Assembly: GCA_016219455.1 (NCBI GenBank)
Contig: JACRMZ010000097.1
Span: 1-17,664, forward strand
From: Candidatus Aenigmatarchaeota archaeon
GTDB taxonomy: Archaea > Aenigmatarchaeota > Aenigmatarchaeia > PWEA01 > JACRMZ01
Direction of reading: 5' to 3'
DNA: 17,664 bases
Part shown: positions 1 through 7,848 of the stretch, piece after piece
How positions within the stretch are numbered: the stretch's first letter is position 1
Layout of the letters: each line of letters starts with the position of its first letter
Translations under genes and position numbers: made by a program
The notes under the pieces: model-generated
What the model saw: the letters and a program-made list of their open reading frames with translations, nothing else
What the model was told of the DNA's origin: nothing
Databases searched by the model: none

Positions 1-533
1 CCCAATTTTTTGATGGTGCCAAAAAGCTCTGGAAGCTCGTTGACGTTTGATTTCATGACGCATGTGTTCACCTGGACCTTCATGCCAAGAGACACTGCTG
101 CCTTTATTGCATCAATGCTTCTTTTCCATGTCCCCTCAACTCCCCTTATCTTTTCATGCGTTACGGCCATTCCGTCGAGGCTTATCGATATCCCAAAGGC
201 CCCTGATTCCTTGATGCCGGCAAGCGCGCTTTCTGTAAGGAGCGGCGTTGCGCTTGGGGAAACGGCGCAGGTTATGCCTTTTTGCGCAGCGTAATGCAAA
301 ACATCGTTAAGGTCCTTTCTCATCAGCGCGTCCCCTCCTGTGAAGATAATTATCGGGTACGGCATTCCAAAAGATGATATTTCGTCTATGAGTTTTTCAG
401 CTTCTCTTGTGTCCAGCTCTCCGGGAAGGGGCTTGTCTATGGCGTCGGCGCGGCAGTGCTTGCAGGCCAGTTTGCAGGCCTTTGTAGTCTCCCAGAACAC
501 AAGAAGGGGCTTTTGGCCAAAATCCCAGTGCAT
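1..533 (-). CDS. Radical SAM enzyme, MoaA/AhbD/PqqE-like (C-terminus off window)
   Basis: The first 177 residues are visible; the gene runs off the left edge. The ATG at 533 gives a protein starting MHWDFGQKPLLVFWETTKAC, and no earlier in-frame start fits better. Residues 20-27 (CKLACKHC) are the CxxxCxxC motif that binds the [4Fe-4S] cluster used to cleave S-adenosylmethionine. TGGDAL at 65-70 is the GGE-like SAM-amine motif with Asp instead of Glu, as in heme-pathway (AhbC/AhbD, NirJ) relatives. SISLDG further on matches the next core strand of the radical SAM barrel. An N-terminus reading PLLVFWETTKAC is common in the MoaA/NirJ/PqqE group, many of which carry a C-terminal SPASM domain; that part is not visible. 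The substrate cannot be told from this half. It is divergent from uL16. Confidence 0.88.
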   Translation of the reverse strand, partial: MHWDFGQKPLLVFWETTKACKLACKHCRADAIDKPLPGELDTREAEKLIDEISSFGMPYPIIIFTGGDALMRKDLNDVLHYAAQKGITCAVSPSATPLLTESALAGIKESGAFGISISLDGMAVTHEKIRGVEGTWKRSIDAIKAAVSLGMKVQVNTCVMKSNVNELPELFGTIKKL

Positions 534-555
534 AATCAATAAACCCAAAACCAGG

Positions 556-563
556 AATAAAAA
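556..563 (-). promoter_or_regulatory. TATA-like box for the radical SAM gene
   Basis: TTTTTATT on the minus strand is centred about 26 nt before the ATG at 533. This is the archaeal TATA-box distance and implies a leaderless transcript. Confidence 0.45.
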
Positions 564-609
564 CTGCAAGGTATCCAAAAGGAACGTGCCTCTCGGAGGC
601 CAAGGAAAG

Positions 610-619
610 ATATTTAAAC
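610..619 (+). promoter_or_regulatory. TATA box for uL16
   Basis: ATATTTAAAC is centred about 28 nt before the ATG at 642. A typical archaeal TATA sequence at typical spacing, preceded by an A/G-rich stretch that could be the TFB-recognition element. Confidence 0.6.
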
Positions 620-641
620 CAACGACTGAAAAGGTGTTGAT

Positions 642-1196
642 ATGGTAACTTTACGGCCTTCGAGATGCTACAGGGAAATAAAGAACAAGCCACTTACACG
701 CATCAGCATCCACAAGCCCCGGTTATCTTACATAAAAGGCGTTCCTGCTTCCAAAGTCCGCCAGTACGAAGTCGGAAGCCCGAATCAGGACCTTCCTGTG
801 AAGGCGGTCTTGGTAACCAAAAAGGCAGTCCAGATACGGCACAATGCGATTGAAGCCGCAAGGATAGCGCTCAACAAGGAGCTTGAAAAAAAGGCAGGAA
901 AATACTTCCTGAAGGTTTTGATTTACCCGCACCATGTTCTCAGGGAAAACCGCGTCGCCACAGGCGCCGGCGCTGACAGGTTCCAGGAAGGCATGAGGGC
1001 ATCTTACGGAGTCCCAGTTGGAACGGCTGCACGCGTGCGCGAAGGACAGAGGCTTTTTGAGGCGCGAGTCGAGGCTGGAAAGGAGTTCGCAATAAAAAGC
1101 GCACTCGACATGGCACGCAAAAAGCTCCCCTGCCCATGCACAGTTGTTTTTGTGAATTCAACAACGCTTCCCAGCAGCAAATCATCGTCGATCTGA
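642..1196 (+). CDS. rpl10e: Large ribosomal subunit protein uL16 (archaeal L10e)
   Basis: 184 residues, close to the usual archaeal L10e length. The opening MVTLRPSRCYREIKNKPLTR and the segment around residues 90-115 (HHVLRENRVATGAGADRFQ) are characteristic. ATGAGADRFQEGMR is the conserved loop that reaches towards the tRNA-binding sites of the 50S subunit. uL16 sits near the A and P sites and helps position aminoacyl-tRNA during elongation. The last dozen residues are Ser-rich, a variable tail in this family. The start is fixed by the family N-terminus and a TATA box 28 nt upstream; GGTG just before the ATG may act as a weak ribosome-binding site. It is transcribed alone, followed by its own promoter-bearing neighbour. 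Confidence 0.96.
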   Translation: MVTLRPSRCYREIKNKPLTRISIHKPRLSYIKGVPASKVRQYEVGSPNQDLPVKAVLVTKKAVQIRHNAIEAARIALNKELEKKAGKYFLKVLIYPHHVLRENRVATGAGADRFQEGMRASYGVPVGTAARVREGQRLFEARVEAGKEFAIKSALDMARKKLPCPCTVVFVNSTTLPSSKSSSI

Positions 1197-1213
1197 TTCT
1201 GGAAAGGGGAAGG

Positions 1214-1220
1214 TATTAAT
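1214..1220 (+). promoter_or_regulatory. TATA-like box for the 557-residue protein
   Basis: TATTAAT is centred about 28 nt before the ATG at 1245, implying a leaderless mRNA separate from uL16. Confidence 0.5.
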
Positions 1221-1244
1221 CCTTTCTAAGTAGCACTTTGTTCT

Positions 1245-2918
1245 ATGGCTCTCCATGTGGACTACGACGGGAAGCTCAGAAGGTTTATTGAATTGAAAGA
1301 CGAGGAAATAGAAGGCATGATAGGCGAGTGGGAAAGCAGACCCATGGTCATCCATTCGTTATACACATACAAGACACGCGAACAGATAGAGGAAAAGCTT
1401 CCGGGATTCTACGACTTTGTTGCAAAAACTAACCAGGAAAACTACGGCAAAAACGCAAAGGAATACACCGATAAGGTTTTCTCAGGCGAGAAGGAAAACC
1501 TGCGCCTTATGAAACTGGAAAGGATGATGTCAAACATGCTTAACTTCGATGAGCGCGGTGCCATCATACAGCACATGGCCATGTCCGAGGCCAAGATTGG
1601 CGTTCATCCAAACTACGGGGAACGCGTTGGGAAAGTCATACTTGCCGAAGAGCTTGGGGCGCATTACATCTGCCAGGCCCTGAAACTGCGGCTTTTTGAA
1701 AAGCATGTCATTGAAAAGGAGAAGGGCAACCCCGACTTCAACATAGCCGAGTACATGTCCAAACTGGATAAAGTCCCTGAATGCCAGCTAGACGCAGAGG
1801 CGCGGGCGGCACAGCTCCATTCAAGGAGGTATGGTGTCCGTGGCAACGTCGCGACAAAGTTCTCGCAAGGCGCCATTGATGATATACGTGATGTCCTTGA
1901 CAGCGCCGAAGCTGCCGCGGATTATATCAGGGTAAAATACGCGCAAAAAACCCTGAAGGACACTGGAACAGTTGAATCATATTTTACCATCGGGAAGTTT
2001 GATTCTTCCTACCTTAGGCTTGAAGAGAAGCTGAAAAAAGAAGGCGTAACGGAAAAGGACTTCGTTAACAACTACGTTATACCGCTAACGCGAAAGGGAG
2101 CAATACGGTCACTTAACCTCGATGAGACTGAACTTGAGAAGAAGATAAAGCGGGAATCGCGCGGAAGGGCAATAGACGGCTATGTAACCACCGGTGTTTT
2201 GATGGGGCTGTCTTTTGGAGGCCTTAGTCCATACACCCTTCTGGGGCCGGCATCGTCTTTTCCACTCTACATGGGGATACGGATGGTTAGGAGGCTTCCT
2301 GCAAGGGCACGGAGGGCGCTGAATGAAAGCAACAGGCCGTCGGCCAAGAGGCTCGTTAAGGCGGGAAACAAGATAAAGGACGCTTTTAAACGCCCATTTG
2401 CCGGGAGAAGCCACGGACCAAAAAAGGAGCATATTACTAGGAAAAAAATCTCCTCAAAGATGGCGGGGGGTTTCATGAAAATAGGCAGGGGTGCGAAAAA
2501 AATATCGGCTTGGCAGGGGTGGGCAAAAGCCGACAGGGGGATGAACAAGCTCACGAAAAACAAATGGTCATCGTTTAAGAAATCCGCGTATTGGGGATAT
2601 TCAAGATATGTGGATATGACAAGCGATGGGATGGTTCCGCTGGGCTCCCGCGTGCTTGATTTATACGGATACGGGGACAACTCGTGGATAAAGAAAAAGT
2701 TCACGAAGGAGAAAGTCAAGGAATCGTTTGATGAGATAGAATCATACCTTGCGGAACTCGGAGTTGACAAATCGCTTCTTGACGAATTCGATTCTGTGAA
2801 AGCAAACCTTGATGTCATTGAAAGCAGGGAGCTGGGGATGGCCCGCGGCCTGATGAAGCTCTACCCAAAGTACATTTTTGACGAATACCACGACGCATTC
2901 AAGCTCGAATCTTCCTGA
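1245..2918 (+). CDS. Unrecognised 557-residue basic protein with a central hydrophobic segment
   Basis: I do not recognise this family. Residues 1-300 are charged and mostly helical in composition. Residues 311-347 are hydrophobic and rich in Gly and Pro (TTGVLMGLSFGG, then YTLLGPASSFPLYMG) and could form one long membrane segment or a short hairpin. Residues 348-455 are strongly basic with many Lys and Arg (RRLPARARRAL, GRGAKKI), which would suit nucleic acid or phospholipid head groups. The C-terminal about 100 residues are acidic and look helical. There is no signal peptide, and I see no Walker, zinc-finger or catalytic motif. The coding stretch is long, open and has its own TATA box, so the gene is real. 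Its 3' end overlaps the convergent rhomboid gene by 20 bases. A lineage-restricted membrane-associated protein is the safest description. Confidence 0.8.
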   Translation: MALHVDYDGKLRRFIELKDEEIEGMIGEWESRPMVIHSLYTYKTREQIEEKLPGFYDFVAKTNQENYGKNAKEYTDKVFSGEKENLRLMKLERMMSNMLNFDERGAIIQHMAMSEAKIGVHPNYGERVGKVILAEELGAHYICQALKLRLFEKHVIEKEKGNPDFNIAEYMSKLDKVPECQLDAEARAAQLHSRRYGVRGNVATKFSQGAIDDIRDVLDSAEAAADYIRVKYAQKTLKDTGTVESYFTIGKFDSSYLRLEEKLKKEGVTEKDFVNNYVIPLTRKGAIRSLNLDETELEKKIKRESRGRAIDGYVTTGVLMGLSFGGLSPYTLLGPASSFPLYMGIRMVRRLPARARRALNESNRPSAKRLVKAGNKIKDAFKRPFAGRSHGPKKEHITRKKISSKMAGGFMKIGRGAKKISAWQGWAKADRGMNKLTKNKWSSFKKSAYWGYSRYVDMTSDGMVPLGSRVLDLYGYGDNSWIKKKFTKEKVKESFDEIESYLAELGVDKSLLDEFDSVKANLDVIESRELGMARGLMKLYPKYIFDEYHDAFKLESS

Positions 2919-3507
2919 AAACGATATAGCCGAAAAGAAACCCTCCAACGTGCGCCCAATATGCGATGTCAGCAGAAGTGAAGAATGAAAATATTCCGTA
3001 TACCAGCTGGACTGCCAGCCAGAACAGCGCCCAATAATACGAAGGAACATGGATGAAGGGGTCGTATCGCCCAGGAAGGAACGTAAGTATGTAGTTCTTT
3101 GGGAACAACGCCATGTGCGCTCCAATCACTCCTGCTATTGCGCCAGACGCCCCGACTGTAATCTCATGTGAAAACGGCGTGAAGAGTGCGTTCACAAACC
3201 CGGCAGCCACGCCGGCTACTATGTAAAACGCGATGAACTTTGCTTTTCCAAGGCGCTTTTCGACGCTCTTGCCGAAAATCAACAATGGCCACATGTTGAA
3301 AAGAAGGTGCGCAATGTCCCCATGGATGAATTGGGATGTTACAATGGTGCGTATGTTGTACAGCTTCAATATGTCGGCAGAAACCATCCCGTACTGTTCA
3401 TAGACCCTGTCTGTTGTCAGCAAAAACGCCGCTATGTTGATGGCAATCAACGAAACCGTCGCCGGTGGGATGCCTTTCCCAGCATCCTCATCTTTTATTG
3501 GTATCAC
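2899..3507 (-). CDS. Rhomboid-family intramembrane serine protease
   Basis: 202 residues with six predicted membrane segments, the compact prokaryotic rhomboid form. The family signatures are all present. HLLFN at 67-71 gives the HxxxN oxyanion residues. GASG at 119-122 supplies the nucleophile Ser121. AHVGGFLFG at 185-193 supplies catalytic His186. Rhomboids cut transmembrane substrates within the bilayer. The start is a GTG at 3507, 6 nt after the stop of the upstream surface-protein gene; no nearby ATG fits, and the first membrane segment begins about residue 14. The two genes probably share one transcript, so the membrane-anchored protein encoded just upstream is a natural candidate substrate, though this is only suggested by position. 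The 3' end overlaps the convergent 557-residue gene. Confidence 0.93.
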   Translation of the reverse strand: MIPIKDEDAGKGIPPATVSLIAINIAAFLLTTDRVYEQYGMVSADILKLYNIRTIVTSQFIHGDIAHLLFNMWPLLIFGKSVEKRLGKAKFIAFYIVAGVAAGFVNALFTPFSHEITVGASGAIAGVIGAHMALFPKNYILTFLPGRYDPFIHVPSYYWALFWLAVQLVYGIFSFFTSADIAYWAHVGGFLFGYIVFRKIRA

Positions 3508-3513
3508 AAATAA

Positions 3514-4899
3514 CTAGAACGCTTTCTTCTCAAAACCGGCATTCTCATTGGGCATGCCGCCAAGCTTTGTGTAATCAGAAATGTCTATGAACATTTTTCC
3601 TTCGTGCTCGCCGCTTATCTTGGCGCCTGGAAGCATGAAGTAGTCAGGCGTCCCCAAAAGAGGCATCAGGCCGTATGTCAGTATGCGTTCCTCGCCTGGG
3701 ATAAGCTCATCGAACTTCCATTCAAGCTCCACGCCGTTCTTGCGCGATAGGACATCCGGACGGACCATATTGAAGCCGCTGAGCTTTGCTATGGAAGGCA
3801 CAAAGTCCCTTATGACGACGTTCTTCAATGGCCTGCCCGTGTTGTTCTTTATCTCAAGCGCAACCTTAAACTCCTTGCCGTAATCAAACGCCGTCTTGGA
3901 AATCTTGACATTCCTGATTGTGAAATAAAACCTTGAGACTATGAAAAACGACGCTATGGAAGCCAGTAGGATTGGCCAGTAATTTATTGTGTAGAATAGC
4001 TGGACACTCTCGCCTGGAAGGAGGTTTACCGTCCAGACATACTTTGTGAACGCGCCCGCAGCGAAGGACTGCGCATTCTTTGCTGAAATTAGATAGCTCC
4101 AGATGCCCGGAACACTCACTTCCACCTGCTTGCTTGCCACGACATTTCCGATATTCTTGACGTTTATCGTCCTAAAGTCGGCTATTGGCGACCATTTTTT
4201 CGTCTCCGTTTTTGCTATTTCGTTTATTTCCTTTATGCTAAAAGACGCCTTTGATTCTGAAACTTTGGTTCCCCTGAACTCCATGGAAACTGAAGCATCG
4301 TATTTGCCTGGAACAGCCGAATCTGCCGTAGGTATGTCAAACCTTATTACGGATGTCTCTCCATCTGCCAGGTTGAAGCTTTTGGTGAACTTGCCGAGAC
4401 CGGAAACCGACACGTCAAGCTTCACGTTATCCATCGACCTCGAGCCGAAGTTGTTCACGGTTACAAACAGCGGGATTGCCTGGCCGGGTATCACTTCGCC
4501 TGCAGTCTCAACCGTCTTTATCCCGGCCCTGAAGTTTTCTATGACTGCCATGCAAATGTTCCCAAACGCTTTGATCGAATTATCAGTTGTTGAATAGCTG
4601 TACACTTCAAAGTTGTAGAATCCATTAGCAATGTTCTTTGGCGGAATGATTGAAAGGCTTATTGTCCCCTTCTTACCCTGCGGAAGCGTCACAAACCTGT
4701 CATTGTAAGTGACCCATGAACTGTACGGGCCAAGGATGCTGAAGCCAAAGGTGTCCGTCTTGTCCTGGTAGTTTATTATAGTTGCCTTGAAATCAGCCGG
4801 ATACGTGAGGCAGCTTTTCTCAGTCTCTATCCCTACCGCCTGGTCTGCAAAAACCGTGGCAACACTGAGAAGCAAGAAGAGCGCCAAGAGTTTCTTCAT
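3514..4899 (-). CDS. Signal-peptide, membrane-anchored beta-sandwich protein (CARDB/NEW3-like repeats)
   Basis: 461 residues from the ATG at 4899. I chose this start because it begins a clean signal peptide (MKKLLALFLLLSVATVFA, then DQ) and sits about 29 nt after a TATA box; the open frame extends 45 codons further upstream without family support. Residues 40-300 read as several Ig-like beta-sandwich domains. The pattern FVTVNNFGSRSMDNVKLDVS at 145-164 is typical of CARDB/NEW3-type cell-surface repeats, with similar wording near 245-265. Cys30 and Cys116 could pair outside the cell. A membrane segment follows at about 307-322. After it comes another sandwich-like domain (LEIKNNTGRPLKNVVIRDFV, about 348-367) resembling DUF11. 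The likely role is surface structure, adhesion or assembly. The specific function is unknown. Confidence 0.8.
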   Translation of the reverse strand: MKKLLALFLLLSVATVFADQAVGIETEKSCLTYPADFKATIINYQDKTDTFGFSILGPYSSWVTYNDRFVTLPQGKKGTISLSIIPPKNIANGFYNFEVYSYSTTDNSIKAFGNICMAVIENFRAGIKTVETAGEVIPGQAIPLFVTVNNFGSRSMDNVKLDVSVSGLGKFTKSFNLADGETSVIRFDIPTADSAVPGKYDASVSMEFRGTKVSESKASFSIKEINEIAKTETKKWSPIADFRTINVKNIGNVVASKQVEVSVPGIWSYLISAKNAQSFAAGAFTKYVWTVNLLPGESVQLFYTINYWPILLASIASFFIVSRFYFTIRNVKISKTAFDYGKEFKVALEIKNNTGRPLKNVVIRDFVPSIAKLSGFNMVRPDVLSRKNGVELEWKFDELIPGEERILTYGLMPLLGTPDYFMLPGAKISGEHEGKMFIDISDYTKLGGMPNENAGFEKKAF

Positions 4900-4923
4900 T
4901 ACTCTAATATAGTATAATAAACG

Positions 4924-4933
4924 ATTTATATAT
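4924..4933 (-). promoter_or_regulatory. TATA box for the surface-protein/rhomboid pair
   Basis: ATATATAAAT on the minus strand is centred about 29 nt upstream of the ATG at 4899. It supports that start over the longer open frame. Confidence 0.6.
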
Positions 4934-5113
4934 GCCTTTGAGGGGAAATACGTGCTTAAAAGGCGTTTTCTGGCTTCTAACGGCGCTTTCGGCTGAATAT
5001 AATTTAAGCTTTTTCGCCTGGCAATAGGAAACATCTCATTTTAGCAAATATTCAGAAATTAAAGATGCAAACACAACGTAAGCGCAAACGGCTTGGCCAC
5101 CAGAGAATTGGGC

Positions 5114-5308
5114 TTACTTCTTGAACCTTGCGACATCGTCGATTATGTCAACGTGCGTCAGGAACAATGTCCTGCAGCAGTAGCGCTCCAGCCCAAGTTC
5201 ATCAAGAACTGCCTTGGGCTTCTTGCCGCCTGCAACGTCCTGTTGGTATTTTTCCCATAGGTGCGCCACCGGCTTGCCGCACGTCACGCAACGGATTGGT
5301 ATTATCAT
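5114..5308 (-). CDS. rpoN: DNA-directed RNA polymerase subunit N (Rpb10 homologue)
   Basis: 64 residues, the normal size. The zinc site is complete: CVTC at 7-10 and the paired Cys44-Cys45 in ERYCCRT, which is the hallmark CxxC...CC arrangement of Rpb10/RpoN. RpoN binds the RpoD-RpoL platform and is needed for assembly of the archaeal polymerase. The ATG lies 4 nt after the uS9 stop, so it is translated as the last gene of the eL18-uL13-uS9-RpoN operon. In many archaea RpoK follows here; no RpoK-like frame is visible in the next 200 bases. Confidence 0.97.
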   Translation of the reverse strand: MIIPIRCVTCGKPVAHLWEKYQQDVAGGKKPKAVLDELGLERYCCRTLFLTHVDIIDDVARFKK

Positions 5309-5312
5309 TCAA

Positions 5313-5738
5313 TCACCTTTTTGACCTCTGCTTGTGGCGTCTGGGACCGGCTGACGAGCGGGATGGTTTGTGCGGCTCTGTCCGCCTCGGGTCTGAAACC
5401 AGCATGTTCCGATCATGCATCTCAAACATCCTATGGAGTTCTTTGTTTTTTGTTATCTTGAGTATCCCCAGTGCAATAACCTGGCGTATCGCTTCCGTCC
5501 TGCCAACAGGCCCGCCGCCTTTCACAGTGATGTCAATATCAACCTGCTTGGCGGCATCACCTGCGATTGTCAGCGGCTCTTCCATCATAAGCCTTAGCAT
5601 TTCATCATCTACCGTGTCTATAGGCGAGCCATTTATCCTGATAATGCCCTTGCCAGGCTTCACAGTTGCAATCGCCTTTGACATCTTCCTTTCCCCAACT
5701 ATGACTGAACTCTTTTTCTGTTTTGCTGCCATTATCAT
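5313..5738 (-). CDS. rps9: Small ribosomal subunit protein uS9
   Basis: 141 residues counted from 5738. The core GERKMSKAIATVKPGKGIIR, the GGGPVGRTEAIR motif and the basic C-terminus ending QRSKR are diagnostic. In uS9 this tail reaches the P-site tRNA anticodon stem-loop. Two starts are possible: ATG at 5738, which overlaps the uL13 stop as ATGA, or ATG at 5732 two codons later (MAAKQ). The ATGA overlap favours translational coupling from uL13. Second-to-last gene of the operon. Confidence 0.96.
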   Translation of the reverse strand: MIMAAKQKKSSVIVGERKMSKAIATVKPGKGIIRINGSPIDTVDDEMLRLMMEEPLTIAGDAAKQVDIDITVKGGGPVGRTEAIRQVIALGILKITKNKELHRMFEMHDRNMLVSDPRRTEPHKPSRSSAGPRRHKQRSKR

Positions 5739-6139
5739 TTGCCCCCTTTGTCGATGTTCTTTGAAATCTCCCTGAGCGTTACGTAACGGGCCCTGAGGTT
5801 TTTCCCAGTCTTCACCAGCTTCTTGCCTTGCTTGCCCGTGGGGTTGTCGTTGTAAACTTTCAGCCGCCTAAACGCATCCCTTCCGCGCGGCGTTTTTGGA
5901 AGCATTCCCCTTACAGCGTTCCTGAAAATAAGGTTGGGTGCCCTTTGCGGGAACGGACCGTGATGCACATCACCTTTCGTGAGCCTTTCAGCGTAAAATG
6001 TAAACGTGATTTGCGGCTTGCCTGAAACTATTGCCTTCTCAGAGTTTATCACAGTGACGTTCTCGCCGACAACAAGCAACTTGGAGACAATGCTTGCGAC
6101 ACGGCCCATTACCTGACCTTCTGCATCGACTATTTCCAT
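5735..6139 (-). CDS. rpl13: Large ribosomal subunit protein uL13
   Basis: 134 residues, archaeal length. The N-terminus VDAEGQVMGRVASIVSKLL and the VRGMLPKTPRGRDAFRRLKV motif are characteristic of uL13, an early-assembly protein that binds 23S rRNA. Its ATG lies one base after the eL18 stop and its stop overlaps the uS9 start, so the three genes are tightly coupled. The order eL18-uL13-uS9-RpoN is the classical archaeal arrangement. Confidence 0.96.
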   Translation of the reverse strand: MEIVDAEGQVMGRVASIVSKLLVVGENVTVINSEKAIVSGKPQITFTFYAERLTKGDVHHGPFPQRAPNLIFRNAVRGMLPKTPRGRDAFRRLKVYNDNPTGKQGKKLVKTGKNLRARYVTLREISKNIDKGGK

Positions 6140-6140
6140 A

Positions 6141-6494
6141 TCAGACCATTATCCTTATCTTGTTTCCTTTTGGATTCTTATGCGCAAGCTCCTCAAGGCT
6201 TGAGACTTTTCCCCCAGCATTCTCTATCTTCTTTGCCGCCTGCGATGAAAACGAAAACGCCCCTATCGTGAGCTTCTTGTCAATGTTCCCGTAGCTTAAG
6301 ACCTTCCCTGGAACGGCAATCACTTCGCCGTCTTTCGCATGCCTGTTTATGACTGCGAGGTTTACTGAAGCGCGTATCCTTGTTGAAACTGACAAGCGTT
6401 CCGCTAAATCCTTCCATATCTTGCCGTTCTTGCCTGCGCTTTCCAAGGCCTTTATGGTTCCCCGAAGCACCGGATTAGTAGGGCCTGTTCTCAT
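6141..6494 (-). CDS. rpl18e: Large ribosomal subunit protein eL18 (archaeal L18e)
   Basis: 117 residues, standard archaeal length. Opens MRTGPTNPVLRGTIKALESA. VIAVPGKVLSYGNIDKKLTI and the downstream AFSFSSQAAKKIENAGG are the conserved core of eL18, which is related to bacterial uL15. First gene of the operon. The ATG at 6494 is about 30-35 nt from an A/T-rich promoter shared in the opposite direction with the antiporter gene. In many archaea this gene directly follows rpoD; here rpoD is about 3.8 kb away. Confidence 0.96.
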   Translation of the reverse strand: MRTGPTNPVLRGTIKALESAGKNGKIWKDLAERLSVSTRIRASVNLAVINRHAKDGEVIAVPGKVLSYGNIDKKLTIGAFSFSSQAAKKIENAGGKVSSLEELAHKNPKGNKIRIMV

Positions 6495-6516
6495 ACCACT
6501 CTCAATCGTGATTCTA

Positions 6517-6536
6517 TGTATTTATTCTTTTATATT
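6517..6536. promoter_or_regulatory. Divergent promoter between eL18 and the antiporter
   Basis: The 64-base gap holds overlapping A/T-rich elements. TTTATATT (about 6529-6536) lies 27 nt before the antiporter ATG at 6559. On the other strand, AATAAATAC and TATAAAAG lie about 28-38 nt before the eL18 ATG at 6494. Both transcripts would have little or no leader. Confidence 0.5.
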
Positions 6537-6558
6537 GCACCCGGAACATCTATTCTCT

Positions 6559-7848
6559 ATGGAGCTCCCGGTAATTGGGGTCATTATAACGCTTGCCATC
6601 ATCCTGATGGCGGCAAAGGTCTTCGGGGAGCTTTTTGAGCGTGTTTTCAAGCTTCCATCTGTCATGGGGGAGCTTTCATCTGGCATTCTTCTTGGCTACC
6701 ATGCCCTTGGCGGAATCCCGGTTAAATTGGGGCCCATATCCATTGGGCAGCTGTTCTCATCCCCGATAACGGACCTGACGAATCCCACAAACACTGTCAT
6801 GTTCTCGTTGGGGCAGGTGGGCGCTATAGTGCTTCTTTTCTATGTCGGGCTGCAGATAGACATAAACACCGTATTGGCGTCTGGTAAAAAATCCTTCGTG
6901 ATAGCGATTGCAGGAGTGCTGCTTCCTTTCAGCCTTGGTTTCTCTTCGATGTATTTGCTGTCTGACCTGATGCCGGCTGTTCCCAGCAACCTTTTTGCAA
7001 TGGCACTTTTTGTCGGCGCGATTCTTACAGCAACATCTGTAAGCGTTACTGCACGGCTTCTGGAAGATGCCCAAAAATTGGACAGTGTTGAAGGGACGAC
7101 GATACTTTCCGCTGCCGTCATAGATGATGTCCTTGGCATCCTCATCCTCATAATGGTTGTAGGATTAACCACGCAGCAGGGATTCGAATTCTGCAGGATT
7201 TCAGGGCTGCAAACTCTTGCGACATGCCCGATACTAAAGGTCTCGGCGATGGGGACTGTTTTCCTCGCTGCCCTTGTCTACGGCGGGCTGAAGCTTCATG
7301 CCAAGACAACGGCATTCATCAAGAAGTTCAAAACTCCGGGAAGCGTGACGACCATAGCCGTTGTCTCGAGCCTCATAGGGGCTTATGTGGCGGAGAAAAT
7401 CGGCCTTGCACTTATTATCGGCGCGTTTTCAACGGGATTGTTTTTCTCAAAGACTGATGTTGTGCACACGATGAAGGAGAGGATAAAGCCGATTTCATTC
7501 ATTTTGGTCCCCGTCTTCTTCTCAAGCGTTGGGATGCTCATAGACATCGGGTCGCTTCTGTCAGGCATCCACCTTGCAATCATCATAACCGTTTTGGCAA
7601 TAGTTGGCAAGCTTCTGGGATGCGGCATTGCCGCAAAGTCCCTGGGTTTCAGCAAACGGCAGGCGCTTATCATAGGCGTTGGGATGATTCCCCGTGGGGA
7701 GGTCGCGCTGATAATAGAAGCATACGCCCTGATTGTTGGCATAATACCGATCTGGATTTTCGGCACAGTCGCTTTCATGACGCTTGTGACTACATTCATT
7801 GCCCCAATCATACTTTCAAGGCTTTTCAAAGAAGAGGTGAAAAAATGA
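6559..7848 (+). CDS. CPA2-type Na+(K+)/H+ antiporter (NapA/KefB-like membrane domain)
   Basis: 429 residues from the ATG at 6559, about 12-13 hydrophobic segments throughout. I rejected the upstream extension to 6349 because it overlaps eL18 antisense and lacks family similarity. VIDDVLGILIL contains Asp189-Asp190, the paired acidic residues of electrogenic Na+/H+ antiporters such as NapA; Kef potassium channels usually have Gln-Asp here. TATSVSVT at 158-165 is the broken-helix motif of this fold, and GMIPRGEVALI at 375-385 is the conserved late motif. No C-terminal TrkA nucleotide-binding domain is present. Expected role: exchange of cytoplasmic Na+ or K+ for protons, for pH and salt homeostasis. 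A GAGGTGA sequence near its end serves the overlapping next gene, so the two are a pair. Confidence 0.92.
   Translation: MELPVIGVIITLAIILMAAKVFGELFERVFKLPSVMGELSSGILLGYHALGGIPVKLGPISIGQLFSSPITDLTNPTNTVMFSLGQVGAIVLLFYVGLQIDINTVLASGKKSFVIAIAGVLLPFSLGFSSMYLLSDLMPAVPSNLFAMALFVGAILTATSVSVTARLLEDAQKLDSVEGTTILSAAVIDDVLGILILIMVVGLTTQQGFEFCRISGLQTLATCPILKVSAMGTVFLAALVYGGLKLHAKTTAFIKKFKTPGSVTTIAVVSSLIGAYVAEKIGLALIIGAFSTGLFFSKTDVVHTMKERIKPISFILVPVFFSSVGMLIDIGSLLSGIHLAIIITVLAIVGKLLGCGIAAKSLGFSKRQALIIGVGMIPRGEVALIIEAYALIVGIIPIWIFGTVAFMTLVTTFIAPIILSRLFKEEVKK

Noticed and set aside
1..294. Plus-strand frame at the left edge
   Set aside because: It is antisense to the radical SAM gene, whose motifs are unambiguous.
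2267..2818. 183-codon minus-strand frame
   Set aside because: It is wholly antisense to the 557-residue gene, has a low-complexity composition and no start signal.
4900..5034. 45-residue N-terminal extension of the surface protein
   Set aside because: It would bury a clear signal peptide and lies upstream of the TATA box at 4924-4933.
6349..6558. Upstream extension of the antiporter
   Set aside because: The extra 70 codons are antisense to eL18 and lie upstream of the predicted promoter; MELPVIGVII at 6559 is a natural antiporter start.
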